Part shown: one piece after another, positions 1-9,384 of the stretch | How positions within the stretch are numbered: position 1 is the first letter of the stretch | Layout: each line of letters starts with the position of its first letter | Assembly: GCF_900105305.1 (NCBI RefSeq) | Contig: NZ_LT629765.1 | Span: forward strand, 930,001-994,000 | Length of the DNA: 64,000 bases | Origin: Corynebacterium timonense | GTDB lineage: Bacteria > Actinomycetota > Actinomycetes > Mycobacteriales > Mycobacteriaceae | Reading direction: 5' to 3' | The notes under the pieces: generated by a model | Told to the model about the DNA's origin: nothing | Database searches by the model: none | What the model saw: only the letters and a program-made list of their open reading frames with translations | Made by a program: the position numbers and the translations under genes

Positions 1-889
1 AGATCCCGCCGACGCTCACGAGCACGAGCGAATCGCCGACGCGCTCGTTGAGCCGCGTCAGCACCTCAAGAGAGCGCGCGGCAAGCGGTGCGCCCGAGAT
101 GCCGCCGGCGCCCATCTTCTCCACCTCGGCGGGGTCCGTGGCTAAGCCCTCGCGGGAGATTGTCGTGTTGGTGGCCACGATCCCGGCGAGTCCCAGCTCG
201 ACGGCGAGGTCGGCGACGGCGTCGATATCCTCGTCGCTGAGGTCGGGGGCGATCTTCACCAACACGGGGGTGTCGGTGCTCTCCGTGACCACCTCGAGGA
301 TCGGGCGCAGCTCCTCGACGGCCTGCAGGTCGCGCAACCCGGGGGTATTGGGGGAGGAGACGTTGACGACGACATAATCCGCGAGTGGCCCGAGCAGCGT
401 GGCGCCAGCGCGGTAGTCGGCCACGGCGTCGTCGGCCGTCTTGTTTTTGCCGATGTTGATGCCCACCACGTCCGAAGAGCGGCGTCCTCGCAGGTTCGCC
501 GCCACGGCGAGCGCGCCCGTGTTGTTGAAACCCATGCGGTTGAGGATGGCTTTGTCGGCGGGCAGCCGAAACAGCCGCGGCGCCGGGTTGCCGGGCTGGG
601 GCCGCGGCGTGACGGTGCCGACCTCCGCAAAGCCAAAGCCCGCAGCCCCCCAGGCGTCGATGGCCGTGCCGTTTTTGTCGAGGCCCGCGGCCAGCCCGAG
701 CGGGGCGGGGAAGCGCACCCCGAACAGCTCCTGTTCAAGGACAGGGTCGTGGACTCGGACTGCCCTTTCCACGGCGCGGTTCACCGGCCCGAGGACATGC
801 AGGGTGCGGAAGGCGCCGCCGACGATGCCGTGGATGCGTTCCGGGGGAAGGAGGAACATGCCTTTGAGGAGAAATTCGTAGGGCCGCAT
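1..889 (-). CDS. pyrD: Dihydroorotate dehydrogenase (quinone), class 2, 3' end cut by window edge
   Basis: PyrD oxidises dihydroorotate to orotate in pyrimidine synthesis. Class 2 enzymes are FMN proteins at the inner face of the membrane that pass electrons to quinone. The translation from ATG at 889 reads [10 protein letters not shown] and contains AAGLDKNG, the RMGFNN block, INIGKNK and the family motif [12 protein letters not shown], followed by [13 protein letters not shown] and the FMN-phosphate region VATNTT. About 296 codons are visible and the C-terminus lies outside the window. The gene starts 2 nt after the stop of the lipoprotein gene on the same strand, so the two are probably cotranscribed. 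Confidence 0.95.
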   Translation of the reverse strand, partial: MRPYEFLLKGMFLLPPERIHGIVGGAFRTLHVLGPVNRAVERAVRVHDPVLEQELFGVRFPAPLGLAAGLDKNGTAIDAWGAAGFGFAEVGTVTPRPQPGNPAPRLFRLPADKAILNRMGFNNTGALAVAANLRGRRSSDVVGINIGKNKTADDAVADYRAGATLLGPLADYVVVNVSSPNTPGLRDLQAVEELRPILEVVTESTDTPVLVKIAPDLSDEDIDAVADLAVELGLAGIVATNTTISREGLATDPAEVEKMGAGGISGAPLAARSLEVLTRLNERVGDSLVLVSVGGI

Positions 890-891
890 GG

Positions 892-1908
892 CTACCTTTC
901 TAGCTGGGAGGGAGCGACGACCTGGAGACCCTCGCCCGTCGCGGAACCGAGGACGAGTGTCCCATCGGGCAGCGCAGCGAGCGACTGGGCGTCGGCGACA
1001 GTGGGGAAGGAGGCGGTTTTGATGGGGACGCCGGTGGCAAGGGAGTAGCCCTCGGCGGTGTTCGTGGACGTCGAGGCCACCCACGCCAGCTCTGCGGGCA
1101 CGTCCCACGCCACGGCCCACGGGCTGTCGGCTACCGGGGCCGTCATTTGCAGGCGGATCACATCGTCCGTGTTGTACACCAGCAGCTGCGAACCCGTGGT
1201 GTCGGCGGCGAGGATGGTGCCCTGAGGCGCGGCCGCCACTTTGCCAACCCCGAGCCCCGCGCGAAGGGTGCCGCCTTGGCGCCCCGCGCGCCAGTCGAGG
1301 TCCTGGATGGTGGTGTCGAAGTTGTTCACGCGCACGACGGAGTCGGGGCTGCCCTCGCCGTTCTGCGCGGCCACAACCCGGTCGGTCTCGCGGGCGACCG
1401 TGAAGGTGTCCTCGACGTCGCCGTCGCGGATGACGCGCACGGAGCTGTCGTCGCCCGAGGCGGCGATGATCTCGCCGGTGGTGGTCACGGCGGCGGCGCT
1501 GGCCGGCTCGTCGAGCGTGACGCTGTCGGCGCCCTTGGCGGTAAACAGGCGGATGTCTGTGCCGCAGGCGGTGACGAAGGTGCCGTTGTTAGGGGAGAGG
1601 GCCCCGCAGGCGTCGTCAAGCGTGTGCGTCGCGGCGGTGCCGTCGACGATGTCGTCGAGCGTGCCCACGTGGAGCGTCGAGCCGGTGCGGACCGCGAGGA
1701 GGTCCCCGGAGGCCTCAATCTCGCTGATGGCGGCAAAGGGGTGCACAGCGCCCGCGGGACTCGCGGTTTCCGTGGAGGCCGGGGAGGGCGCCGGGGTGGC
1801 GTTGCCCATCGACGCGGATGCCTCCGGCTGCGGAGGCTCGGACTGACAGGCGGCGAGGCAGGCAACCAATGTGGCCGCGACCGCCGCTTTCTTCACACGC
1901 ACACTCAC
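892..1908 (-). CDS. Secreted lipoprotein, possible beta-propeller fold
   Basis: The protein has 338 aa. The N-terminus ([19 protein letters not shown]) is a lipoprotein signal peptide with lipobox LAAC, so Cys21 is the likely lipidated residue. A low-complexity Pro/Ala/Ser linker follows, up to about residue 55. The rest is a series of roughly 40-residue blocks ending in motifs such as [21 protein letters not shown] and LLVYNTDD, which resemble the blades of WD40/YncE-type propellers. No catalytic motif is visible. It lies directly upstream of pyrD, but the function is unknown and the link to pyrimidine synthesis may be only positional. Confidence 0.75.
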   Translation of the reverse strand: MSVRVKKAAVAATLVACLAACQSEPPQPEASASMGNATPAPSPASTETASPAGAVHPFAAISEIEASGDLLAVRTGSTLHVGTLDDIVDGTAATHTLDDACGALSPNNGTFVTACGTDIRLFTAKGADSVTLDEPASAAAVTTTGEIIAASGDDSSVRVIRDGDVEDTFTVARETDRVVAAQNGEGSPDSVVRVNNFDTTIQDLDWRAGRQGGTLRAGLGVGKVAAAPQGTILAADTTGSQLLVYNTDDVIRLQMTAPVADSPWAVAWDVPAELAWVASTSTNTAEGYSLATGVPIKTASFPTVADAQSLAALPDGTLVLGSATGEGLQVVAPSQLER

Positions 1909-1937
1909 GGTTGCTTAGAGTAGCAACGCCCGCGGTG

Positions 1938-1943
1938 TATGGT
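1938..1943 (+). promoter_or_regulatory. Probable -10 hexamer (TATGGT) for uppP
   Basis: TATGGT ends 8 nt before the uppP ATG, and there is no Shine-Dalgarno sequence in the gap. This is the arrangement expected of a nearly leaderless transcript. Confidence 0.5.
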
Positions 1944-1951
1944 TCCCTCCC

Positions 1952-2785
1952 ATGAACATGAGCTGGATCCAGGTGGTCGTCCTCTCGGTGGTGCAGGGGC
2001 TGACCGAGTTTCTCCCCGTCTCCTCCTCCGGCCACCTGCGGATCGTCTCCGAGCTGTTCTGGGGTGAGGACGCCGGAGCGAGCTTTACGGCGGTGATCCA
2101 GTTGGGCACGGAGCTGGCGGTGCTCGTCTTTTTTGCGCGGGACATCTGGCGCTTTGTCACCGGGTGGTTCCGCGGGCTGGTGAACAAGCAGGAGCGCGGC
2201 TTCGACTATCGGATGGGGTGGATGGTCATCGTCGGTACGATCCCGGTCGGCCTCGCCGGGTTTTTGCTGCAAGACCTCATCCGCGAAAACTTCCGCAACC
2301 TGTGGATCACCGCGACGGTGCTCATCCTTTTCTCCTTCGTGTTTATTGTCGCGGAGCGGGTGGGCACCAAGAAGCGCACCTTCGAGGAACTGACCATGAA
2401 AGACGCCGTGGTCATGGGTCTGTGGCAGTGCCTCGCGCTCATCCCCGGCGTGTCGCGCTCAGGCGGCACGGTTTCCGGCGGCCTGTTTCTCAACCTCGAC
2501 CGCGAGGTGGCAACGCGCTTTAGCTTCCTGTTGGCCATCCCGGCCGTGCTTGCCTCGGGGCTCTTTTCGCTTCCCGACGCCTTCGACCCCCAAGCCGGGC
2601 AAGCCGCCAGCGGTGCTCAGCTGCTGGTGGGCAGCGCGATCGCCTTCGTCCTCGGCTACGCGTCCATCGCGTGGCTGCTGCGTTTCGTCTCCCACCATTC
2701 GTTTGCCTGGTTCGCCGCATACCGCATCCCGCTCGGCATCATCGTGATGATCCTGCTCGCCACCGGTGTGATGAGCCCGGGGTAG
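1952..2785 (+). CDS. uppP: Undecaprenyl-diphosphatase (BacA family)
   Basis: UppP dephosphorylates undecaprenyl pyrophosphate at the membrane, recycling the lipid carrier for cell-wall synthesis. Its overproduction gives bacitracin resistance in other bacteria. The protein is 277 aa, the family's normal length. It has the two signature blocks: [12 protein letters not shown] near residues 17-28 and PGVSRSGGT in the middle, whose Glu, Ser, His and Arg residues form the active site. Several hydrophobic segments ([41 protein letters not shown]) are membrane helices. It is followed 20 nt later by mshC. Confidence 0.96.
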   Translation: MNMSWIQVVVLSVVQGLTEFLPVSSSGHLRIVSELFWGEDAGASFTAVIQLGTELAVLVFFARDIWRFVTGWFRGLVNKQERGFDYRMGWMVIVGTIPVGLAGFLLQDLIRENFRNLWITATVLILFSFVFIVAERVGTKKRTFEELTMKDAVVMGLWQCLALIPGVSRSGGTVSGGLFLNLDREVATRFSFLLAIPAVLASGLFSLPDAFDPQAGQAASGAQLLVGSAIAFVLGYASIAWLLRFVSHHSFAWFAAYRIPLGIIVMILLATGVMSPG

Positions 2786-2793
2786 CCGAGCGC

Positions 2794-2799
2794 TAGGGT
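2794..2799 (+). promoter_or_regulatory. Probable -10 hexamer (TAGGGT) for mshC
   Basis: TAGGGT ends exactly 6 nt before the mshC ATG, which would place the transcription start at the A of ATG. The gap holds only GGGG-type sequence. Confidence 0.55.
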
Positions 2800-2805
2800 A
2801 GGGGC

Positions 2806-4047
2806 ATGCGTTCTTGGCCCACACCGCCCGTAGCCGACGTGCCGGGCGACCCTGTCGAACTCAGCCTCTACGACACCGCCGACCGCCGCGTCAAGGCTGT
2901 CGATGTCGCCCCCGACGCGAACGGGGAGGTGGGTATGTACGTCTGCGGGATTACCCCTTACGACTCGACCCACCTCGGGCACGCCGCGACCTACCTCACC
3001 TTCGATCTGGTGTACCGGCAGCTTGTGGCCAACGGCCACCGAGTCCACTACGTCCAGAACATCACGGACGTCGACGACCCGTTGTTCGAGCGCGCCGAGC
3101 GCGACGGCGTGGACTGGCGCGAGCTGGGCTCCTCGCAGATCGATCTGTTCCGCAGCGACATGGAGGTCCTCGGGGTCATCCCGCCGCGCGACTACATCGG
3201 TGCGATGGAGGCCGTCGACGAGGTCGTGGAGATGGTTTCCGTGCTGCTCGAACGCGGTGCCGCCTACCAGATTGATCACGGCGATATTTACGCCTCGATC
3301 GCGGCGACAGAGCAGTTCGGGTACGCCTCTAACCTGGATCGTGCCGAGATGGACGAGCTGTTCGCGGAGCGCGGCGGCGACCCAGAGCGTGAGGGCAAGC
3401 GCGACCCGCTCGACGCGTTGGTGTGGCGCGGGCACCGCGAGGGCGAGCCCGCGTGGGAGGCGCCCTTTGGCGCGGGCCGGCCAGGCTGGCACGTGGAGTG
3501 CTCCGCGATTGCCACCAACCGTTTGGGCCGCACCTTCGCGATCCAAGGAGGCGGCTCCGACCTCGCTTTCCCGCACCACGAGTTCTCCGCCGCGCACGCC
3601 GAGGCGGCCTACGGCGTCGACCGCATGGCGGGCCACTACGTCCACTCGGGCATGATCGCCCTCGACGGCACGAAGATGTCGAAGTCCCTGGGAAACCTCG
3701 TGTTTGTGCACTCGCTCACCGAGGACGGCGTCGAGCCGTCGGGGATCCGCGTCGCCCTGTTCTCGCAGCACTACCGCGACGACCGCGAGTTTTCGCCCGC
3801 GCTGGTCGACGACGCACGCGAGCGCCTGTCGCGCTGGAGGGCCGCCGCCGCGCAGCGCTCCAGCGAGGAGGAGGCGCTCGGGGTCGTCGCGCAGCTGCGC
3901 GAGGCCCTCGCTGACGACTTGGACACGCCGCGCGCCCTCGCCGTCCTCGACGCGCTCACCGGCGACCACGAGGGCATCGTCGCCCGCGCTGTCGATGGCC
4001 TCCTCGGCGTGCAGTTGGAACCGTCTTCGCGCACAATGAACGCATGA
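2806..4047 (+). CDS. mshC: Cysteine:glucosaminyl-inositol ligase of mycothiol synthesis
   Basis: MshC joins cysteine to GlcN-inositol with ATP, the third step of mycothiol synthesis in actinobacteria. It is a paralogue of cysteinyl-tRNA synthetase. The 413-aa protein has the zinc/HIGH-like region [42 protein letters not shown] (zinc ligands) and the KMSKS loop in [11 protein letters not shown]. It lacks the long tRNA-binding C-terminus of CysS, and its N-terminal [11 protein letters not shown] fits MshC. ATG at 2806 is favoured because a -10 hexamer lies 6 nt upstream. The 3' end overlaps the next gene by ATGA. Confidence 0.95.
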   Translation: MRSWPTPPVADVPGDPVELSLYDTADRRVKAVDVAPDANGEVGMYVCGITPYDSTHLGHAATYLTFDLVYRQLVANGHRVHYVQNITDVDDPLFERAERDGVDWRELGSSQIDLFRSDMEVLGVIPPRDYIGAMEAVDEVVEMVSVLLERGAAYQIDHGDIYASIAATEQFGYASNLDRAEMDELFAERGGDPEREGKRDPLDALVWRGHREGEPAWEAPFGAGRPGWHVECSAIATNRLGRTFAIQGGGSDLAFPHHEFSAAHAEAAYGVDRMAGHYVHSGMIALDGTKMSKSLGNLVFVHSLTEDGVEPSGIRVALFSQHYRDDREFSPALVDDARERLSRWRAAAAQRSSEEEALGVVAQLREALADDLDTPRALAVLDALTGDHEGIVARAVDGLLGVQLEPSSRTMNA

Positions 4048-4424
4048 GCATCCGCGAGCAGTTCCAAAGCGACGTCGACGAGTTCATCGCCGACCTGACC
4101 ACCTTCGCCTCCGGCTCCTACCTGCGGGAGGAAGACAAGGAGCTGTGGGAGCAGCCCTTCGACCCAGAGGTACTTCCCACCCTGAAGCACATCATCGAGG
4201 CCTTCCTCGACGCGCTGGAGCTCCTCGGCGACGACCCCGAGGGCGAGGCCCTGTCCAAGGTTGTCGCCGCCTTCTACGACAACCTGCGCGAGTTCAACGC
4301 CGAGCACCACGATGCTGTGCTCGAGCCGGAAGAAAAGGCGGACCTGGAGTCCCTGGTCTTCCGCGCGGCGGCCGCGACCGGCGCGGACGACGAGGCTCTC
4401 AGCGATCTGCCGGAGTTTGAGTAG
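4044..4424 (+). CDS. Small acidic conserved protein
   Basis: The protein has 126 aa, is strongly acidic and is predicted all-helical ([18 protein letters not shown], then repeated Glu/Asp/Leu helices). No signal peptide, membrane segment or metal motif is visible. The start codon overlaps the mshC stop (ATGA), and the stop is only 3 nt before the next start, so it is translationally coupled inside the mshC run. I recognise it only as the kind of short protein conserved beside this locus in corynebacteria. No function can be assigned. Confidence 0.75.
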   Translation: MSIREQFQSDVDEFIADLTTFASGSYLREEDKELWEQPFDPEVLPTLKHIIEAFLDALELLGDDPEGEALSKVVAAFYDNLREFNAEHHDAVLEPEEKADLESLVFRAAAATGADDEALSDLPEFE

Positions 4425-4427
4425 CCT

Positions 4428-5108
4428 GTGACACACCGAGGCCCGCGTGCCATCTTCTGGGACATGGACGGCACGCTCGTGGACACCGAGCCGTTGTGGG
4501 GGATTGCCACCTACGAGCTCGCGGAGATGCTCGGACGCCCGCTCACGCCCGAGCTCCGAGAAAAGACCGTCGGCGGAAGCTTCGCCAACACGTTGAACGT
4601 CTGCGCCGCCAACGCGGGCTACACGCTGCGCGACGGCGACTACGAGCGCTATCACGCCTGGATCTACGAGCGCATGGGGCAGCTGCTGGGCACCGGCCTT
4701 GAGCCCAACCCCGGGATACGTGGGCTTCTCACCTCGCTCGCGGACGCGGGGATGCGGATGTTCGTGACCACGAACACGGAACGCCAGCTTGCCGACGCCT
4801 GCATCGCCGCCATCGGCACCGACTTCTTCGTCGATTCCATTACCGCCGACGAAGTCTCGCGACCGAAGCCGGCCCCCGATATCTACCTCGAGGCCGTACG
4901 CCGCGTGGGCGAGCGCCCCGCGGACTGCCTCGTCGTTGAGGATTCGTGGGCAGGGATGAGCGCTGCCGTGGCCGCAGGCTGCACCGTGCTGGGCCTCGCT
5001 GCCGAGGTGCCCGACCACGTGGTTTCTTTCTCTCCCGAACGCTTCATCGGAGCGGAGGCTGCTGACGTGGACAGGTGGTTCGCCGCGGCCGCGCGGGGGG
5101 ATGGGTAG
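4428..5108 (+). CDS. HAD-superfamily phosphatase, beta-phosphoglucomutase/Gph-like
   Basis: The 226-aa protein starts at GTG 4428. HAD motif I is FWDMDGTLVDTEP (nucleophile Asp12, acid/base Asp14). Motif II is the Thr in VTTNTERQ, motif III is the Lys in VSRPKPAPDIYLEA, and motif IV is VVEDSWAGMSAA. A helical cap of about 60 residues sits between motifs I and II. This is the architecture of small-molecule phosphatases acting on sugar phosphates or phosphoglycolate. The substrate cannot be read from sequence. It precedes hisE by 11 nt, and a role as histidinol-phosphatase is possible but unsupported. Confidence 0.85.
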   Translation: MTHRGPRAIFWDMDGTLVDTEPLWGIATYELAEMLGRPLTPELREKTVGGSFANTLNVCAANAGYTLRDGDYERYHAWIYERMGQLLGTGLEPNPGIRGLLTSLADAGMRMFVTTNTERQLADACIAAIGTDFFVDSITADEVSRPKPAPDIYLEAVRRVGERPADCLVVEDSWAGMSAAVAAGCTVLGLAAEVPDHVVSFSPERFIGAEAADVDRWFAAAARGDG

Positions 5109-5111
5109 AGT
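5106..5111 (+). promoter_or_regulatory. Probable -10 hexamer (TAGAGT) for hisE, overlapping the upstream stop codon
   Basis: The TAG stop codon of the HAD gene is the first half of TAGAGT. The hexamer ends 8 nt before the GTG start of hisE. Confidence 0.45.
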
Positions 5112-5119
5112 AGTTCAGC

Positions 5120-5383
5120 GTGAAAACCTTCGATGATCTCTTTGCCGAACTGTCCCGCAAGGCCGAGGAGCGCCCAGCAGGCTCCGGAACCGTCGAGGCG
5201 CTGGAGAAGGGGGAGCATTTCATCGGCAAGAAAATCATCGAGGAGGCTGGCGAGGTCTGGATCGCCTCCGAGTACCAATCCGACGCGGCACTCGCCGAGG
5301 AGATGAGCCAGCTCCTCTACTGGACGCAGGTGATGATGCTCAAGCGCGGGCTCACCCCGGACGACATCTATAGGTACCTCTAG
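5120..5383 (+). CDS. hisE: Phosphoribosyl-ATP pyrophosphatase
   Basis: HisE hydrolyses PR-ATP to PR-AMP, the second step of histidine synthesis. The 87-aa protein begins at GTG ([11 protein letters not shown]) and has the MazG-like helical motifs [17 protein letters not shown] and [10 protein letters not shown]. Its conserved acidic residues (EEAGE) bind magnesium. The length is normal for a stand-alone HisE. It is followed 11 nt later by hisG, the arrangement known in corynebacteria where hisE-hisG lie apart from the main his cluster. Confidence 0.95.
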   Translation: MKTFDDLFAELSRKAEERPAGSGTVEALEKGEHFIGKKIIEEAGEVWIASEYQSDAALAEEMSQLLYWTQVMMLKRGLTPDDIYRYL

Positions 5384-5394
5384 AAGGAGCAACC

Positions 5395-6243
5395 GTGATC
5401 AAAATTGCCGTGCCCAACAAGGGCTCCCTGTCCGAAAAGGCGATGGAGGTGCTCAAGGAGGCCGGGTACAAGGGCCGCGGCCTGCACAAGGCCCTCAACG
5501 TCGCCGACGAGGACAACGGGGTCGAGTTCTTCTACCTGCGCCCCAAGGACATCGCGATCTACGTGGCGCAAGGCCACCTCGACCTCGGTATTACGGGCCG
5601 CGACCTCGCGCTCGACTCGCGGGCGCAGGTGGAGGAGGTGCTCCAGCTCGGTTTCGGGCGCTCGACGTTCCGCTTCGCCGCGCCGCAGGGCGAGCACTGG
5701 GAGATCGACGACCTCGGCGGCAAGCGGATCGCCACCTCGTACCCGCACCTCGTGGAGGACTACCTCGCTGCCCGCGGCATCCGCCCGGCACAGGTCATCC
5801 GCCTCGACGGGGCGGTGGAGATCTCCATCAAGCTCGGCGTCGCCGACGCCATCGCGGATGTCGTATCCACCGGCCAGACCCTCCGGCAGCAGGGGCTCGC
5901 CCCCTTCGGTGAACCGATGACGAGCAGCGAGGCGGTCGTCGTCAAGCGAGCTGGCTTCGAGCTTGATGCGCGTCACGACGTCCTCCTCAAGCGCATCACC
6001 GGCATCCTCAACGCGCAGAACTACCTGATGATCGACTACAACATCTCCCGCGATGCGCTCGACACCTCGTCGGCGATCACCCCCGGCATCACTGGCCCGA
6101 CGGTCTCCCCGCTGTCGCGGGAGGGCTGGGTGGCGGTGCGCGCGATGGTGCCACGCCACGATGCGAACAAGGTAATGGACGAGCTCGCGACCGTGGGCGC
6201 GGAGGGGATTCTTGCCACTGAGCTGCGAATAGCTCGACTCTAA
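5395..6243 (+). CDS. hisG: ATP phosphoribosyltransferase, long form
   Basis: HisG condenses ATP with PRPP, the committed and histidine-inhibited step of histidine synthesis. The 282-aa protein carries the catalytic N-terminal bilobal domain (IAVPNKGSLSEKAME; ITGRDLALDS; the PRPP loop region around LGVADAIADVVSTGQTL). It also carries the C-terminal regulatory ACT-like domain from about residue 212 (GPTVSPLSREGWVAVRAMV). The long form acts without HisZ. GTG at 5395 is preceded by AGAAGGAGC with good spacing. Confidence 0.96.
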   Translation: MIKIAVPNKGSLSEKAMEVLKEAGYKGRGLHKALNVADEDNGVEFFYLRPKDIAIYVAQGHLDLGITGRDLALDSRAQVEEVLQLGFGRSTFRFAAPQGEHWEIDDLGGKRIATSYPHLVEDYLAARGIRPAQVIRLDGAVEISIKLGVADAIADVVSTGQTLRQQGLAPFGEPMTSSEAVVVKRAGFELDARHDVLLKRITGILNAQNYLMIDYNISRDALDTSSAITPGITGPTVSPLSREGWVAVRAMVPRHDANKVMDELATVGAEGILATELRIARL

Positions 6244-6262
6244 CGCGGTGAATGGGCGTGCG

Positions 6263-6268
6263 TATGAT
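6263..6268 (+). promoter_or_regulatory. Probable -10 hexamer (TATGAT) for aspA
   Basis: TATGAT ends 7 nt before ATG 6276. It lies inside the longer possible reading frame that begins at 6252, so it argues for the shorter, leaderless start. Confidence 0.6.
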
Positions 6269-6275
6269 GGCGCTC

Positions 6276-7700
6276 ATGACTACTCGAATCGAAGAAGATT
6301 TGCTCGGCACCATGGAGGTTCCCGGTGACGTGTACTACGGGGTGCACACGCTGCGGGCCATGGACAACTTCCGCATCTCCGGCTCCACCATCAATGACCT
6401 CCCCGACTTCATCCGCGGCATGGTTCAGGTCAAGAAGGCCGCCGCGATGGCCAACCGGCGCCTGCACACTCTGCCGAAGAAAAAGGCGGACGCGATCATG
6501 TGGGCCTGCGACCAGATCCTTGACGAAGGCCGCTGCCTCGACCAGTTTCCCATCGACGCCTTCCAGGGCGGCGCGGGCACCTCGGTGAACATGAACACGA
6601 ACGAAGTGGTGGCTAACCTCGCGCTGGAGCACCTTGGTTTTGATAAGGGCTCGTACGACGAGGTCAATCCGAATGACGACGTCAACATGTCCCAGTCCAC
6701 TAACGACGCGTACCCGACGGGCTTCCGTCTCGGCGTCTACTACGCCGTGCAGGGCCTGCTGGAGGAGCTCGACGAGCTGCAGAAGGCCTTCCGTGCGAAG
6801 GGCGACGAGTTCCAAGACGTGATCAAGATGGGCCGCACCCAGCTGCAGGACGCGGTGCCCATGACCCTGGGCCAAGAGTTCACCGCCTTCGGCGCGAACC
6901 TGCTGGAGGAGCAGCGCACGATCCAGAGCGCCGCGGAGGCGCTGCTCGAGGTCAACCTGGGCGCGACCGCCATCGGCACCGGCATCAACACCCCGTCCGG
7001 CTACCGCGACCAGGTCGTCGCCGCGCTGCGCGAAGTTACCGGCCTGAACATTCAGGCGTCCCCGGACCTCATCGAGGCGACCTCGGACACGGGCAGCTAC
7101 GTTATGATGCACTCCGCGATCAAGCGCGCCGCGATGAAGCTCTCCAAGATCTGCAACGACCTGCGCCTTCTGTCCTCCGGCCCGCGCGCGGGCCTGAACG
7201 AGATCAACCTGCCGGAACGCCAGGCGGGCTCCTCGATCATGCCGGCGAAGGTGAACCCGGTCATCCCCGAGGTGGTCAACCAGGTGTGCTTCAAGGTGTT
7301 CGGCAACGACATCACGGTCACCATGGCGTCTGAGGCCGGCCAGCTGCAGCTCAACGTCATGGAACCCGTCATCGCTGAGTCGATCTTCGCCTCCATCAAC
7401 CTTCTCGGTAACGCTGCGCGCACCCTGCGCGAGAAGTGCATCACCGGGATTACCGCCAATGCAGAGATCTGCCGGGACTATGTGACCAATTCCATTGGCA
7501 TCATCACCTACCTCAACCCGTACATCGGTCACCACAACGGTGACCTCATCGGTAGGGAGGCCGCGGAAACCGGCCGTAGCGTGCACGAACTCGTCCTCGA
7601 GCACGGCCTGATGAGCGAAGACGAACTCGAACGCGTGTTCAGCATGGAGAACCTCATGCACCCCGAGTTCCGCGGCAAACTCTACTTGAACGAGGACTAG
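6276..7700 (+). CDS. aspA: Aspartate ammonia-lyase
   Basis: AspA interconverts aspartate and fumarate plus ammonia. From ATG 6276 the protein has 474 aa and reads [25 protein letters not shown], the usual aspartase N-terminus. The fumarase/aspartase superfamily signature [11 protein letters not shown] is present, as are the [21 protein letters not shown] and [11 protein letters not shown] substrate-binding blocks. A start at 6252 would add eight residues (MGVRMMAL), but these overlap the -10 hexamer. It follows hisG by 32 nt. Confidence 0.95.
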   Translation: MTTRIEEDLLGTMEVPGDVYYGVHTLRAMDNFRISGSTINDLPDFIRGMVQVKKAAAMANRRLHTLPKKKADAIMWACDQILDEGRCLDQFPIDAFQGGAGTSVNMNTNEVVANLALEHLGFDKGSYDEVNPNDDVNMSQSTNDAYPTGFRLGVYYAVQGLLEELDELQKAFRAKGDEFQDVIKMGRTQLQDAVPMTLGQEFTAFGANLLEEQRTIQSAAEALLEVNLGATAIGTGINTPSGYRDQVVAALREVTGLNIQASPDLIEATSDTGSYVMMHSAIKRAAMKLSKICNDLRLLSSGPRAGLNEINLPERQAGSSIMPAKVNPVIPEVVNQVCFKVFGNDITVTMASEAGQLQLNVMEPVIAESIFASINLLGNAARTLREKCITGITANAEICRDYVTNSIGIITYLNPYIGHHNGDLIGREAAETGRSVHELVLEHGLMSEDELERVFSMENLMHPEFRGKLYLNED

Positions 7701-7716
7701 CCGGCGCGCGCGTCTG

Positions 7717-7722
7717 TAGCCT
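7717..7722 (+). promoter_or_regulatory. Probable -10 hexamer (TAGCCT) for fhs
   Basis: TAGCCT ends 6 nt before the fhs ATG, and the G-rich gap has no spaced ribosome-binding site. Confidence 0.5.
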
Positions 7723-7728
7723 GGGGGT

Positions 7729-9384
7729 ATGGCTACAGACGTAGAAATCGCCCAAGCTCACACCCTCGAACCCATCACCGATATCGCGGACAAGGCGGGC
7801 GTCCCCGCCGACGCGCTCATCCCCATCGGCAACCACATGGCTAAGGTCGACGCCTCCCGCGTGCCGGCCACCAACCCCGGCAAGGTCGTCTTGGTCGCAG
7901 GCGTCTCCCCGACCCCGGCGGGCGAGGGGAAATCCACCGTCCTCATCGGCCTGGCGGACGCGCTGGCCAAGCTCGGAAACAACGCCATGGTGGCGCTGCG
8001 CGAGCCCTCGCTCGGCCCGGTCATGGGCATCAAGGGCGGCGCCGCAGGCGGTGGCTACTCCCAGGTCGTCCCGATGGAGAACATCAACCTGCACTTCACC
8101 GGCGACTTCCACGCCGTCACCTCCGCCACCAACACGCTCGCGGCCCTCATCGACAACCACATCCAGAAGGGCAACGAGCTGGGCATTGACCCACGCCGCA
8201 TCATCTGGCAACGCTGCCTCGACGTCAACGACCGCTCCCTGCGCCGCGTCATCACCGGCCTCGGCGGACCCGGCGACGGCGTACCCACCCAGACCGGCTT
8301 CACCATCACCGCTGCCTCGGAGATCATGGCAATCCTCGGCCTTGCGTCTGACCTTCAGGACCTGAAGAAGCGTCTCGCCGCCATCACCATCGGCCTGACC
8401 TTCGACAAGGAGCCCGTCACCGCTGGCCAGCTCGGCGCCGAAGGAGCGCTGACGGCCCTGCTGAAGAACGCGATCAACCCGAACCTGGTGCAGACGCTCG
8501 GCGGGACCCCGGCCCTCATCCACGGCGGCCCCTTCGCCAACATCGCCCACGGCTGCAACACGCTGCTGGCCACGCACACCGCGCAGAACCTCGCCGACAT
8601 CGTCCTCACCGAGGCAGGCTTCGGCTCCGACTTGGGCGCGGAAAAGTTCTTCGACATCAAGGCACGCTACGGCGGCTTCGACGTGGCGGGCGCCGTGGTC
8701 GTGGCCACCATCCGCTCCATGAAGTACAACGCTGGCGTGGCCAAGGAAGACTTGACGGAGGAGAACACCGCCGCGGTCAAGGACGGCATTGTGAACCTAG
8801 AGCGCCACGTGGAAAACGTCGCGAAATTCGGCGTGAAGCCTGTGGTGGCGATCAACCTGTTTACGTCTGACACCCAGGCGGAGCGCGCGGTCGTGCGCGA
8901 GTGGGCCGACAAGCACGGCGTGGCGCTTGCGGAGTGCGAGGTGTGGGCCAAGGGCGGCGACGGCGCCATCGACCTTGCCACCACCCTGCTGGACAACCTC
9001 AGCGAGGGTACCTCCCGAGCGCTGTACGATCCTGCGGACGGCGTAGAAAACGCGATCGAGACCATCGCGACCGAGATCTACCGCGCGGAGAAGGTCGAGT
9101 ACTCCGTCAACGCCCTGCGTGACCTGCGCACGCTGAAGGGCAACGGCTTCGACACCCTGCCGGTGTGCGTGTCCAAAACGCAGTACTCCTTCTCGGACGA
9201 CCCGAGCCAGCTTGGCGCGCCGGAGGGCCACACCCTCCACGTGCGCAAGCTTGTCCCGCTTACCGGTGCGGGCTTCGTCGTCGCCCTGACCGGCGACGTG
9301 ATGACCATGCCGGGCCTGCCGACGATTCCGGCGGCCAACAACATCGACGTCGACGAGAACGGCGTCGTCTCCGGCCTGTTTTAG
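7729..9384 (+). CDS. fhs: Formate-tetrahydrofolate ligase
   Basis: Fhs makes 10-formyl-tetrahydrofolate from formate, THF and ATP, feeding one-carbon metabolism. The 551-aa protein matches the normal length. The P-loop-like ATP site reads SPTPAGEGKST, followed by ALREPSLGPVMGIKGGAAGGGYSQV. Further family blocks are NLHFTGDFHAV, DPRRIIWQRCLDVNDR, TEAGFGSDLGAEKFFDIK and the C-terminal MTMPGLPTIPAAN. Its stop overlaps the stop of the convergent nuclease gene, with no visible terminator between them. Confidence 0.96.
   Translation: MATDVEIAQAHTLEPITDIADKAGVPADALIPIGNHMAKVDASRVPATNPGKVVLVAGVSPTPAGEGKSTVLIGLADALAKLGNNAMVALREPSLGPVMGIKGGAAGGGYSQVVPMENINLHFTGDFHAVTSATNTLAALIDNHIQKGNELGIDPRRIIWQRCLDVNDRSLRRVITGLGGPGDGVPTQTGFTITAASEIMAILGLASDLQDLKKRLAAITIGLTFDKEPVTAGQLGAEGALTALLKNAINPNLVQTLGGTPALIHGGPFANIAHGCNTLLATHTAQNLADIVLTEAGFGSDLGAEKFFDIKARYGGFDVAGAVVVATIRSMKYNAGVAKEDLTEENTAAVKDGIVNLERHVENVAKFGVKPVVAINLFTSDTQAERAVVREWADKHGVALAECEVWAKGGDGAIDLATTLLDNLSEGTSRALYDPADGVENAIETIATEIYRAEKVEYSVNALRDLRTLKGNGFDTLPVCVSKTQYSFSDDPSQLGAPEGHTLHVRKLVPLTGAGFVVALTGDVMTMPGLPTIPAANNIDVDENGVVSGLF

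Noticed and set aside
4..1923. Long plus-strand open frames opposite pyrD and the lipoprotein gene (for example 1147-1923)
   Set aside because: They are mirror frames of GC-rich coding sequence: low-complexity Arg/Gly/Ala/Val, no domain and no start signals, while the minus-strand frames encode a recognisable PyrD and lipoprotein.
4422..4427. TAGCCT before the HAD gene as another leaderless promoter
   Set aside because: The hexamer touches the GTG start with no spacer, so it cannot place a transcription start at or before the start codon.
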